This document shows, piece by piece, positions 1-11,300 of a stretch of 61,659 bases of DNA. The first letter of the stretch is position 1, and every line of letters begins with the position of its first letter. Origin of the DNA: Saprospiraceae bacterium (GTDB lineage: Bacteria > Bacteroidota > Bacteroidia > Chitinophagales > Saprospiraceae); NCBI GenBank assembly GCA_020848995.1, contig JADLHA010000007.1:1-61659 (forward strand), given 5' to 3'. The notes under the pieces are model-generated. The model searched no databases. It worked only from the letters and a program-made list of their open reading frames with translations, and had not been told where the DNA came from. The position numbers were made by a program, and so were the translations under genes.

Positions 1-368
1 GCTTGGACATAAATATACTTATAGATCGTTTCGTGGCTTATACTCATCCCATACACCGTTTTTAACCAAACTGAAATCTGTTGGGGAGACCATCTGAGCC
101 TCAATTTAGTGTATATCGCCAACTTCAATTTCTGATTTTGGTCAATTTTTTGCTTAGGAGCGTGTGAATACCTCTGCCTTCTTTCGGCCTTTTGGTGGGC
201 CGAAAGGGCGAGGTATTCACCTTTTGATAGGTTACGCCTAATCTCTCTCCCAATCGTAGACGCTGATCGCCCTACATCCGATGCAATACACTGTAATGTA
301 TTTCCTAAGGCAAATAGGTGCGATATCCGTTCTCTCTCTTGAATAGTGATCCTTTTATATGTTTTCAT
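1..368 (-). CDS. IS30-family transposase, N-terminal part (cut by window edge)
   Basis: The complement of 366-368 is an ATG that opens a frame running to the window edge (about 122 codons). The product begins MKTYKRITIQERERISHL and continues with a helix-turn-helix that has the IS30 signature: ALGNTLQCIASDVGRSASTI, then GREIRRN, followed by an arginine-rich stretch (AERRQRYSHAPKQK) and an RWSPQQISVWLK segment. IS30 transposases bind the element ends through this N-terminal HTH and cut with a C-terminal DDE domain, which lies outside the window. No stop or frameshift is seen in the visible part, so the gene may be intact. The surrounding DNA is AT-rich compared with the rest of the window, which fits a mobile origin. 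The terminal inverted repeat could not be identified with confidence. Confidence 0.85.
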   Translation of the reverse strand, partial: MKTYKRITIQERERISHLFALGNTLQCIASDVGRSASTIGREIRRNLSKGEYLALSAHQKAERRQRYSHAPKQKIDQNQKLKLAIYTKLRLRWSPQQISVWLKTVYGMSISHETIYKYIYVQ

Positions 369-442
369 GGCAAAAATTAGGTAATTTTACGTACCTGATT
401 CTTGCATTAGCTACTTGAAGTCAAGATTTAATAATTTCTTCA

Positions 443-1084
443 TTGGCTCACGAGTACAATAAAAATTATAGTAATAATCACATTTCAGTATTAATTTTTT
501 CATTCAATTTGTTTATTATTATATATTTTATTTTTATTCTGACTAATGATTGTAGAAACGAATATTACTCTAATAGATTAAGCGCAATTAAGCTATTTAT
601 TATTCAATCTGTAGCTTGCATTATTCCATATATTATATTTCTATATTTAACTGATTTTCCAGATTTATCAGTAAGTCTCAAGATAGAAATTTATTCATTT
701 CTAATTTTGTCCCCCTTATTTTTCTATTTATATAAGAGAAAAAGATTCGGGTACTGTCTATTAGCTTGTATAATTATATTAACCGAATTAATTTTATTGG
801 AGTCAAAAGAAGTTGGGTACAACAAAATGGCCGAGTTAAACCAATTCCATAATGGTTTAAGTTCACTGGACCCAATTTTTAATGATGCCCATTTAAGCGC
901 GAGCTATACTTTCTTATGCTACAATGTTTCAGTTTCATTATTTTTTTTCTTATTGCCTTGGATTGTAAGTTTTTTTTATATCAAAAAATATGCAGAAAAG
1001 GAATTTAAGGAGATAATGATATCGGAAAATGAGTTTGGAAAGCTAGTTGAGGATTCAATTAACAATGCAATCGAATTTAAGTAA
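443..1084 (+). CDS. AT-rich hypothetical multi-pass membrane protein
   Basis: I do not recognise this 213-residue protein. Hydrophobic stretches at about residues 15-35, 48-68, 82-96, 104-120 and 155-178 suggest five membrane segments, with a charged C-terminal tail (KKYAEKEFKEIM). The only start available for the full frame is TTG at 443; no ATG lies near the N-terminus, so the true start may be different or the 5' end may have been lost when the neighbouring IS30 element arrived. Codon use is strongly AT-biased (line 481-540 is about 13% G+C by count), unlike every gene after 1583, which points to horizontal transfer. Nothing in the sequence shows a function. Confidence 0.5.
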   Translation: MAHEYNKNYSNNHISVLIFSFNLFIIIYFIFILTNDCRNEYYSNRLSAIKLFIIQSVACIIPYIIFLYLTDFPDLSVSLKIEIYSFLILSPLFFYLYKRKRFGYCLLACIIILTELILLESKEVGYNKMAELNQFHNGLSSLDPIFNDAHLSASYTFLCYNVSVSLFFFLLPWIVSFFYIKKYAEKEFKEIMISENEFGKLVEDSINNAIEFK

Positions 1085-1270
1085 AGAAGCTTTAATCTTG
1101 CAAAATATACATTTCAACCAAATTAGAAATTATTGTTATTCGAACCAATGAATTAAAATTATTGCACCTCGAGTTTTTGGTTTTTTCTTAAAAAAATAAC
1201 TCATTTCTAAAAATTCTTTGACGAGTCTGATGGTTCATTAAGCATCCTAGGAATATATGTGCAAATTATG

Positions 1271-1314
1271 TGCAAATAAAAAAGGAGCAATGGAAATATA
1301 TTCCATAACTCCTT
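1271..1314 (-). terminator. Rho-independent terminator downstream of tRNA-Pro
   Basis: Read on the minus strand, an outer stem AAGGAG/CTCCTT (1309-1314 with 1282-1287) and an inner stem ATGGAA/TTCCAT (1301-1306 with 1290-1295) form a long hairpin, followed directly by a TTTTTTATTT run (1272-1281). It lies 12 bp beyond the 3' end of the tRNA gene on the same strand. Confidence 0.7.
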
Positions 1315-1325
1315 GATTACTAGTG

Positions 1326-1399
1326 TCGGGGTGACTGGATTTGAACCAGCGACCACACGCCCCCCAGACGTGTGCGCTACCAGGCTGCGCTACACCCCG
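1326..1399 (-). tRNA. tRNA-Pro, anticodon GGG
   Basis: On the minus strand the 74-nt sequence folds as a full cloverleaf. The acceptor stem is CGGGGTG/CACCCCG with discriminator A, the D-arm is GCGCAGCCTGGTAGCGC, the anticodon stem is CACGT/GCGTG with the seven-base loop CTGGGGG (anticodon GGG), and the T-arm is GCTGG-TTCAAAT-CCAGT. The 3' CCA is not encoded (CAC follows the discriminator). The anticodon reads CCC/CCU proline codons. The gene sits at the junction between AT-rich DNA on its 3' side and normal-composition DNA on its 5' side. Confidence 0.95.
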
Positions 1400-1582
1400 A
1401 ATGCCGTCCCTGGGAAATGCACAGGCATGCAAGAGAAAATGTTGCCCTGGGGGAAAGGGCAATGGCGCAATCTCCCGAAAGGAACGCTGAATTTCGGGGC
1501 GAAATTAATGGAATTTTCCTCACCGGCCAAACGGCTAAATGGCTGCAACTTAGCGGAAGGTCATTTTGTATTTCCTTCAAAA

Positions 1583-2095
1583 TCAAGGCCAATCCCCTGC
1601 GTAATGCAAGGGCATGGTAGTCGACCGAGCCAGAAAATCGTATTTGAGGCGTATGATTTGCCGGAGGTGGAGGTAATCGTGTGCAAGCCAGTTGGTCAGT
1701 AGGAAAAAGGCGGAGAGCCTTCCGATCACTGGGTGGACGAGAAATGAATCCCAGTCGGGGTCGCTGAGACCTCGTAGCCAGTGAACCGACTTGCTGCGTT
1801 CGTTGAGAAACTCCTGGCATTTGTGCCCGTAATCTTGCGACCTATAGTCCCTCGAGGTGACCCAGCCTTTGGGGTCAATGGGTGCCAACTCTTCGGAAGA
1901 CCGGTGCAGAGCCTGATCCACGCGGTAGCGGAAGTCCTCCCGCTCTTCATCGACCAGGTGGCAAACTATTTCCAATAAGCACCACTTATGGTCCTCCGGC
2001 TTCCAGTCAGGAGGTACTTCATGATGCAAATCCAGTAAAGTGGAGAACACATTCCTGTTCCGGTCGAGCTGTCCAATGAGCTGGGTTGCCTGCAT
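1583..2095 (-). CDS. DinB-fold metal-dependent hydrolase-like protein
   Basis: The 170-residue protein has the DinB/YfiT four-helix-bundle pattern. It has the expected histidine triad, H46 (in CHLVDEER) and H139/H143 (in LAHDYLHLRQI), which in this family binds a divalent metal. The helix following H46 carries the usual acidic/arginine run (DEEREDFR). The family includes thiol-dependent transferases and hydrolases whose substrates are often unknown, so only the fold is assigned. The gene is transcribed toward the tRNA and divergently from the giant gene, with about 208 bp between the two starts. ATG at 2095 gives an N-terminus typical of the family. Confidence 0.8.
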   Translation of the reverse strand: MQATQLIGQLDRNRNVFSTLLDLHHEVPPDWKPEDHKWCLLEIVCHLVDEEREDFRYRVDQALHRSSEELAPIDPKGWVTSRDYRSQDYGHKCQEFLNERSKSVHWLRGLSDPDWDSFLVHPVIGRLSAFFLLTNWLAHDYLHLRQIIRLKYDFLARSTTMPLHYAGDWP

Positions 2096-2239
2096 AATAG
2101 CGCTAATTTACAGAAATTGTCCAACTCTTAGAGCCGCAAGATCAGATCAGAACGAAAATATTGACTGCCAAAGGTTTATAAGGGGAGCTGTTTTGAAAGA
2201 AAATGTGTGTCCGTGAAAGTAAATATTGAATAAGTGTGG

Positions 2240-2247
2240 TAAGTTTG
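2240..2247 (+). promoter_or_regulatory. Candidate Bacteroidota -7 element (TAAGTTTG) for the giant gene
   Basis: TAAGTTTG matches the Bacteroidota TAnnTTTG -7 consensus and lies 56 bp before the chosen ATG at 2304. No TTG is seen at the expected -33 spacing, so support is from the -7 element alone. Confidence 0.35.
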
Positions 2248-2303
2248 CCGAGTCTTTCCATACGAAGCTGGAAGGGCACATAGACGAACCTAACTCAAAT
2301 CTC

Positions 2304-5300
2304 ATGAAAAGACGCCAGCAGTCCTCTGCCGCAGGCATTTGTCCTGTTTTACGCATTGCTGTAATTTCCGTTTTATTTTTACTCACCACCCATTCGGCAA
2401 GTGCCCAAATCGACGTAAGCTCCTCAGGTGGAGCGCCAATGGGCTCTTATGCAACCCTTTCCGCTGCCTTCGACGCCATCAATGCGGGAACGCACACAGG
2501 GACAATTGCCATACTGGTCACGGGCAATACGACTGAGCCGGCTGCTGGGGCAATCCTCCAGGCCAGTGGGACGGGCTCTGCCAGTTACAGTTCAATTCTT
2601 ATCCAGCCATCGGGGGGTGCAGCGCGCACCATTTCCGGTGCAGCAACAGCAGGAACCGGCCTGGTGCAGCTCAATGGGGCAGATTACGTCACCTTCGACG
2701 GACTGAACACCGGAGGGAACAGCCTGACCATCCAGAACACTACCGTTTCTTCAACTTCGGGGACCAGTACGATCCATCTTCAGGGAGATGCCACATTCAA
2801 CACGTTTACCAACCTAAACGTAAACGGCGCCGGAACCATGGCCGTGGGAACCAATGGGGGCAATTTCTGGTTTGGAGCGTCTTCTGTGACGACGGGGCAG
2901 GACAACAACCTGATCTCCAATTGTAAGATCGGCCCGGTCGGGACGAACTATCCCACGAAAGGCGTTTACAGCAACGGTACTACGACCACCGCTGGCCAAT
3001 ACAATAGCAAAAACACGGTAACCAACTGCGAGATCTTCGACTACTTCGGCACCGCAGCACAGAGCGCCGGCATATACATTACTTCGGGAAGTACCGAATG
3101 GACCATTACCAACAACAAATTTTACCAAACCGTTTCCAAGACCCAGACTACCGGTTCCATCCATGCGGCCATACAAATCGGAAGTGCCAACGTCGATGGC
3201 TGTGTGATCACGGGCAACACCATCGGTTATGCCAACGCTGCCGGAACCGGAATGTACCAATGGGTAGGTGCTACTACCTCGTCTCGAATGGTGGGCATCT
3301 ACCTGTCTTCCCACGGCTCGACTCAAAAGACCATTATATCGAATAATACCATACAGAATATTTCTCTTTCGGGAACACTGGGAAGCACGACGGCAAGTTC
3401 AGCGTTTGTTGGCATTCAGATCTCTAGCGGCTGGTCTGATTGCAATAACAATACCATCGGCAGCTTAGATGGCACTAAAACCATTTTAATTGCCAATTCA
3501 AGTACCTCGACTTCGGAGGTTTATGGCATTTACTCCAGTGCTTCTATTGCTGCTGTGACCACGTTCAACAATAACTCCATTGGAGCAATTACCCATTCTA
3601 ACACCAACACTGCTGCATGTGGCTTAGTCGGACTTCGCGCAGGAAGTAGCTCTTTAAATGATCTGATTATTGAAGGCAACACATTTGGCAACTCTGGTGC
3701 AGAGCTAAAAACCATTAACAATTCCACAACGGCTTCCTTAAACGGCAATACGGTCATAGGAATTTATGTGTTGTCTTCCATTCATCAAATCAAAAACAAC
3801 CTCATTCGCAACTTGACGACCAACAACCAGTCGACCGGCACATCGACCTCTTCTTCCGTTCAGGGAATGTACATTTCCTCTGCAGCTTCGGGTTCCGTGG
3901 TTTCCGGCAACACCATCCATTCGTTGTCGAATACCTCCCCAGCGGCGAATGCCTGGGTAAACGGGATCACCATTAGCTCCTCAACGGCTCTGCTAACGGT
4001 TGAAAAGAACTTCATCCATTCTCTGGTCATTTCGGGGACCGGGTCGACTGCCACGATCAATGGAATGTACATCAACGGTGGTTCGACGCGCTTTGTCAAC
4101 AACATGATTCGTCTTGGAGTGGATGCTGCAGGAAATTCCATCACCAGTGGATTGGCCATAAACGGGATCAACGAAGTCGGTGGTACGGTGAGTACGTTTG
4201 TGCACAACTCCGTTTATGTTGGGGGAACCGGCGTGGCAACCCTTTCCAACAACACCCATGCCATCAACAGTACTCGCACATCAGGCGACAGAAAGTATGT
4301 AAATAATATTTTCTTCAATGCCCGTTCGAACAGTGGGTCAACCGGAAAGCATTACGCAATTAAGCTTGGAGGCACCGGGGTTAATCCCGCGGGCTTATTG
4401 AGCAATTTCAACGATCTTTTTGCCAACGGAACCGGTGGGAATGTTGGCTATTACGACCTGGCCGACCGGCTCACCTTGTCGGACTGGCGTACGGCCACCG
4501 GACAGGATTGCAATTCGGTGAGTGGGGATCCCCGCTTTGTTGCCCCCAATGGCACGGCTTCAACGGTTGATCTGCACATCGTCACCACCATGTTGCTCAC
4601 ACCCATTGAGAGCGCAGGTTCACACGATTATTCGGAGACAATTGATTTCGATGGCCAGGCGCGGGCATCGCTCACTCCGGTAGATATCGGAGCGGATGCC
4701 GGTTTCTTTTTGGTACTCGATCAATCGGGCCCTTCAATTTCAGTTACACCCCTGGAGGGCATATGCGGAACTGCCGACACAGCCTTAATAGGCGTTCACA
4801 TTACCGACGCAACTGGAGTTCCCGTTATGGGGTCTTTGGTTCCGCGCATCTATTACCGCAAAAACTCCGGTGCATGGGTCTCACGCGCGGGTATCCTTAC
4901 TTCGGGGAGTGCGACCGACGGTTACTGGCGCTTTAATCTGGTAATGGCTGATGTTGGCGGAATTGTGGTTGGCGATGTCATTGATTATTTTATCCTTGCC
5001 CAGGATGTTTCAGGCCCTCCCAACATCTCTTCGGCACCAGCCTGTGCTACGGCAAGCGACGTCAACACCCTCATCATTTCTCCCCCTGCGCCTTATACGG
5101 CAAGTGTCAAGGGTTCCATAAGTGGAACGTTCACTGTAGGGGTCGGGGGCGATTACACCACGCTTACAGCAGCTGTAGCCGATTACAACAGCAAGTGCCT
5201 CACCGGTCCCGTCGTCTTCCTGCTTACGGATGCTGCCTATCCTTCGGAAACCTTCCCGATCACCATCAACCAGGTTCCAGGTCAAAGCGCAGCCAATACC

Positions 5301-8300
5301 CTCACCATCCGGCCCAGCGTCGGCAATGTTGCCACCATTTCCGGAAGTTCGACCAGTTGCATCATCCGGTTTAATGGAGCGGACTGGGTCATTATAGATG
5401 GTTCGAATTTCGGAGGCACAGACAGGAGCCTGACGCTTTCCAATACCTCAACAAGTTCCAGTACCGCAGTTGTCTGTGTGCAGAGCCTCGGTACCGCCCT
5501 CGGCGCTACCCACGACGTAATCCGCAATTGCAACATCATCGCAGGGTCCACAACCGTCTCTTCCATTTTTGGAATTCATGTGGCAGGAACGACTGTGAGT
5601 ACCAGCGCAACGGGTGACGACAACGACTACCTGACCATTCAAAACAACAGCATTAAAAAGGCGTATTATGGCATATATGCAAGGGCGACGGCAACGGGTC
5701 GCAACGATTCGCTGAAAGTTCTCAACAACAGCATAGGGGCAAATGTAACGGCCGATCAAATTGGCAAATACGGTATGCAGCTGTTCGAAGCTGACCATGC
5801 CCTCATCTCCGGCAACGAAGTGTTCAATATTGTAGGAACGGTTACGAACCCTACCGGGATCAGGATTGAAGCCGGGATAGTCAATTCCTCAATTACCAAG
5901 AACAACATCCATAATCTATTTTATACGGGTTCAAGTGGTTACGGTGGAAAGGGCATAGACGTGGCTACCTCGGCAAATGCCAATGTCACCATCAGCAACA
6001 ACTTCGTGAGCAAGATGCGTGGCGACGGTTGGAGCACCTTCACATCGGATGCCATTGTGGGTATCCGGATACTGTCTCCTTCGACGGGAATCAATATCTA
6101 TAACAACTCGGTTTTGCTCGATGATCTGGTGTCGCGATCCTCATCATCGGACGTCAGCGCAGCACTCTACCTTCATGCCGCTGCCTCCTTGATGAACGTT
6201 AAGAACAACATCCTGATCAACAGGATTTCCAATATCACGGGTACGGCGAAAGCGTATGCCATGGCCTCCGATGCACCGGCTTCAGCTTTTATCAACATCG
6301 ACAACAACGATTACTATGCAAGTGGACCGCAGGGTGTGCTCGGCAGGAATTCAGCAGCTGCTGACATGGTCACCCTGGCAGATTGGAGGGCCTTTACGGG
6401 TAAAGACCTTCTCTCAGTGAGCGTAGAGCCAGAATTTGCGGACACAACTGACCTGCACCTCCCGGAGCTGCCTGAAAATGAATGTCTGAACCAGGCAGGC
6501 ATGGTCATACCAGGGATTGCTGAAGACATCGACGGAGAACCCCGCAATCCATCTAACCCGGACATCGGTGCCGACGAGTTCGATGGCGATGACCTGACCA
6601 TCACGGTGACGGAAACGTCTGGTACACCAAATGACAAGTTTATCTGTGCCGGTTCTTCTGGAACTCTGACCGTAGCTGGAGGCTCTTCCCATAAATGGAA
6701 TACCGGCGAAACGACGCCCGCCATCACCAAAGCTCCCTTTATTACGACAATTTATTATGACTCCGTCACGGTCGCTCCAGGTTGCCGTGTGGTCATGTAC
6801 GATACCTTAAAAGTATTGCTTGCTCCGAGTGCTGCTATCGCTCCTGCAATGAGCAATATCTGTGCGGGCGCTAGCCAGACCCTTACCGCTTCTGGCGGCA
6901 CAGCCTACCTGTGGGACAATGGTTCCACCAATCCCGTTCGCATAGTTACACCACTTACATCGACCAGCTACACGGTCACAGTAACCGGACCGAACGGTTG
7001 TACGGGCATCGCCGTTGCCAGTGTCGGCGTATTGCCTGCACCTGTTGCCAGCATCTCGGCTTCTTCCACCGTGATATGTTCCGGGAATACTTCCACACTG
7101 ACCGCTTCTGGAGGAGTGAGTTATCTATGGAGTACAGGTGCAACTGATGCATCTATTGACGTTAGCCCGACTTCCACAACGACCTATACGGTAACCGTCA
7201 CGGCAGCTAACGGGTGTACGGATGATGCTTCCATTACCATCACTGTTTTACCCGGGGTAAGCATTGCGGAGACCCATGTTGAACCCTCAACTTGTTTTTC
7301 ACTCGACGGCTCCATTAACCTTACGGTCAGCGGCCAGGCGCCTTTCCATTACAACTGGAGCACTCCGGATGGATCGGGGCTTGTCAACGGACAGGAGGAC
7401 CAAACCGGTCTGTCAGTAGGTTCGTATTTCGTGACCGTGACCTCTCTTGCAAATTATTGCACAGCCACTAAGGTCATCTCGCTCACGGGACCCGGCAATT
7501 GCGGCGGTTGCCCCAGCATGGGAAGTCTGCTCGTCAGTACAGGAGTCGTCTGTAAGACGACGGACTTTACGCTTACAGCCACGGGCCTTGCCGGCATGGG
7601 TTCGCAATATGGCATATTGTTTAAATATTCAGCCTCCCCTCTGATGGATCCTTATAGCGGAGGCACCACCCTGGGCATCGTTCCCAATGCCGGGCTCACC
7701 AACGGAGGAACTACGGCAGTGCTGACAACAGCTATCCCATCCGAGGACAGCTATTACCTCTATGCAATTCTCACTCCAACTCCGCCCAGCACCAATTGCA
7801 GACCCTCCGCATCCAACAACATCGTGGTACTGAAGTGCACTCCTGAAATCGATGACCCATGTGCCTGTAAGAACAACGCCACCACACTGACCAACGGCCA
7901 ATTCAATGAAACCATACTGATCAACGCACCCAGCGGACAATCCTGGCAAGTGGTCAGCAGCAGCGGTTTGTACCAATCGAACAGTCCGGCTCCCCCCGCA
8001 GCACCCATACCAATTCCCAACGGTACCCTGTTTACGGAAACTGCCCTTGGAGGCGGGGTGAGCAATTACACGCTAACGGGCGTTCATGTGGATGCCCTGG
8101 GATACAGCGCCACCTTCGGAAATGGCAGTCTGACCCCATCACTTGCCCACACTTGCTACTATCCCAATCCTGCAATCGTCGGACTTACCAATACGTATTG
8201 TGCCAATGATCCGGCGGTGCCGTTGGTTGGCAATGCTCAACTCGGAGACGGCTCGGGTCCGGCTTCAGGTGTTGGAACTTTTACCGTTAATGGCAATTCC

Positions 8301-11300
8301 ACTACCGTTTTCAATCCGGCAATTTTAGGGCCCGGTACTCATCTGGTCGTGTTCAGTTTTGACGCGGCTGACGATACCCCAACTGAAGAACATCCGGGTT
8401 GCACCCAGGCCGTGTCGAAGTCTGTGGTCGTCAATCCGGTACCGGTAGTCAATCAGGTAGCCAACCGCTATCTCTGTGTCGGCCAGTTATCCGCAGCCAT
8501 TGTGTTTACCGGAACGCCCGCGGGAGCCATTTATCAATGGACCCGGACACCGGCGGCCATCGGACTGGCAGCAACCAGCGGCTCCGGAAGTGTGCCCAGT
8601 TTTACTGCCACAAACAGCGGCAATACACCTTTGAGTTCGACCTTTACCGTAACGCCTTACTACACAAATGGCGGCATCACCTGTACCGGTACGCCCATGA
8701 CCTTTGTCATCGTAGTGAATCCTACACCGACGGTCAATCCGGTTGCTGATGTTCAATACTGCCATGGCGATTTGACGACCGCAATCAACTTTTCGGGCAG
8801 TGCACCAGGAACGGTTTACAATTGGACCCGTACCCCTGAGTCAATTGGATTGGCCGCGACCAGCGGAACGAACTCCGTACCTCCCTTTACGACGACGAAC
8901 CCGGGAACCACGCGCATTACGAGTACATTCACCGTCACTCCGGTGTTTACCAATGGAGGCACGAGTTGTACAGGAACGCCCATCACTTTCAGGATTTCTG
9001 TATTGCCTCAACCTGTTGCGCGGTGCAAGGACGCCACACTTTACCTCGATGCCAATGGACAGGCAGCATTGACCATTCCCGATATCGACAATGGTAGTAC
9101 TGCCTATACCCTCAGCCTAAGCAAAGAGGCCTATGACTGTGGAAATATTGGTACAAATACAGTAACCCTTACCGCAAGGGATTCGTGCGGGAAGAGTTCT
9201 TCCTGTAATGCAACAGTCATTGTACTGGATACAATCCGGCCGAGCCTTTGGTGCCCGAAAGACTGGACCGTCAACCTCGATCCGGGTGAGTGCACCAGGG
9301 CCATTGTTTTTGACGAACCCGAGGCCACAGACAATTGTGAAATTAGCGTCTCAACGGCAACGGGAAGTATTCAGACGACCTTTACCTCAAACAACCAGTT
9401 TGCCGGGAACATGTTCAACCTGACCAACATTTCAGGGGGTAGGATTACCATCAACTCTATGGCTGGGAACATCTCCGCAACGGTTGGTACCAACGTCATT
9501 GTCGAAGTGTACTATACTCCGAATACGTATATCGGCAAAGAAACGAATCCTGCTGCCTGGACTTCCCTTGGTGTTGCAAACGCTGCCTGTGCAGGGATCA
9601 ATCAACCAACTTTATTCAATATTGGCGGTCTGAGTTTGAATCCAGGCGAGACTTACGGGATCTATTTCCATTTGGTTAACTACACCGCGGGATCGATTGC
9701 CCTGCGTTATACCAACGGGACCGCAACGTACAACAACGGTGACCTGAGCCTTTTTGCCGGAGTTGGAAAAGCTACACCCGCCTTCACGGGCACCACGTTT
9801 GCAAGCAGGATCTGGAATGGAAGAATCAATTATTCCAAGCAAATCATTGTTGGAGCTCCTCCCACGGTCACTCAAACAGACAACTCGGGGTACAAAAACG
9901 GCGATTATTTCCCGAGAGGGACAACCTGTTTGTCCTTTGAGGCTACGGACTTTTCTGGCAATAAGTCGACATGCGAATTCTGCATTACCCTGGTGGATTA
10001 TCCAAATCCGAATGCCGAGCTGGCATGTCACGATCTCATACAGGTCAGTCTCGACGAAAACTGTTCGGCTACCATTGGCGCCGATGAAGTGCTGTCAGGC
10101 GGTCCGTATCGATGCTTTGAAGATTACCGCATCATCGTCCAGGATTGGATAACGGGTGCAGTTATCGATCGAAATGCGAGCTTGCGTGGATCCCAGGTAA
10201 GCTCTCAGGACATTGGAAGGCGATTGAAAGTAACGGTGATCGATACGGTAACGGGCAATAGTTGCTGGTCGATGGCAACCGTAGAAGACAAACTGGCACC
10301 ACAGATGGTCTGTCCATCGGATACGTGTATCGTTTGTGGCACCAGTGGTACCTCGCCGATCTTTATGGGAACTCCCAGGGTAACCGAGAACTGCGGCGGA
10401 TATTCGTTAAGCTACTCAGATCAAGTCGAACAGGGTGGATGTGGCGCTGGTTTTGAAGAACGCATCACACGCACCTGGGTAACGGAAGATGCATCTGGAA
10501 ATGTAAACACCTGCATACAGGTGATCACGGTGAGTCTGGCCACCCTCAATTCCATCGGCGTACCCCTGGATTACGACGATATTGAAGCTCCGGCGCTTGC
10601 CTGCGACGAAAAAATCAATCCGACGAAGGATTACACACCACACTTCCTGCCATATCCATATTGCGTCGATGGCTACCTGTTGGATTCTGCGCATTGGTTT
10701 GCCACAGGCGGCTTCCTGCCAAGTCCGAATGGAGACCTGGCTGGAGAACGGCTTCCGAGAACGCTGGGCTGGAATTGTCTGGACACGGGACTTTATATCG
10801 GGCACCCAAGCCCGTGGCCAATTTACTGGCCTGCGCACCCCAGCTGGAGACCCAATAATCCCGTTTGCTGGGGACCGGATGAAATCATCCAGTGGCAGGG
10901 CACAGGATATCCCTCGGGTAGCGGTTGTTCAAATCTGGGGATCACCTTCCAGGACGTCATTGCCAGCATTGCAAAACCCGAATGCGATGCGGGAGAAATT
11001 GGTTGCTACAAGTTATTGCGCCAATGGACCGTGATGGACTGGTGCACCGGTGAAGTGGGCGGCCACAACCAGGTGATCAAAGTCATCGACCGCAAAGGGC
11101 CGGAAATCCTGTACCCGGATACGGTAACAGCTGCTATGGATCCCTGGCGCTGCTTGGGAATCTGGGAGGTACCCAAACCCTGGTTGGTGGACAATTGCAG
11201 CAACGAATTGCACTATAGCGTAATTTGCATTACGGGCGTTGTCACCGGTAATGAACTGGATGGCTTCATCGTGTCTAACCTGGAAAGGGGTGTGAACGAA

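Noticed and set aside
1256-1277. Adjacent 11-bp direct repeat TATGTGCAAAT as a mobile-element scar
   Set aside because: Two copies of a short AT-rich word next to each other, with no inverted ends or gene between, is not enough evidence.
1247-1820. Several short frames crossing the tRNA-Pro region
   Set aside because: They run through the tRNA and its terminator on both strands and show no protein-like conservation.
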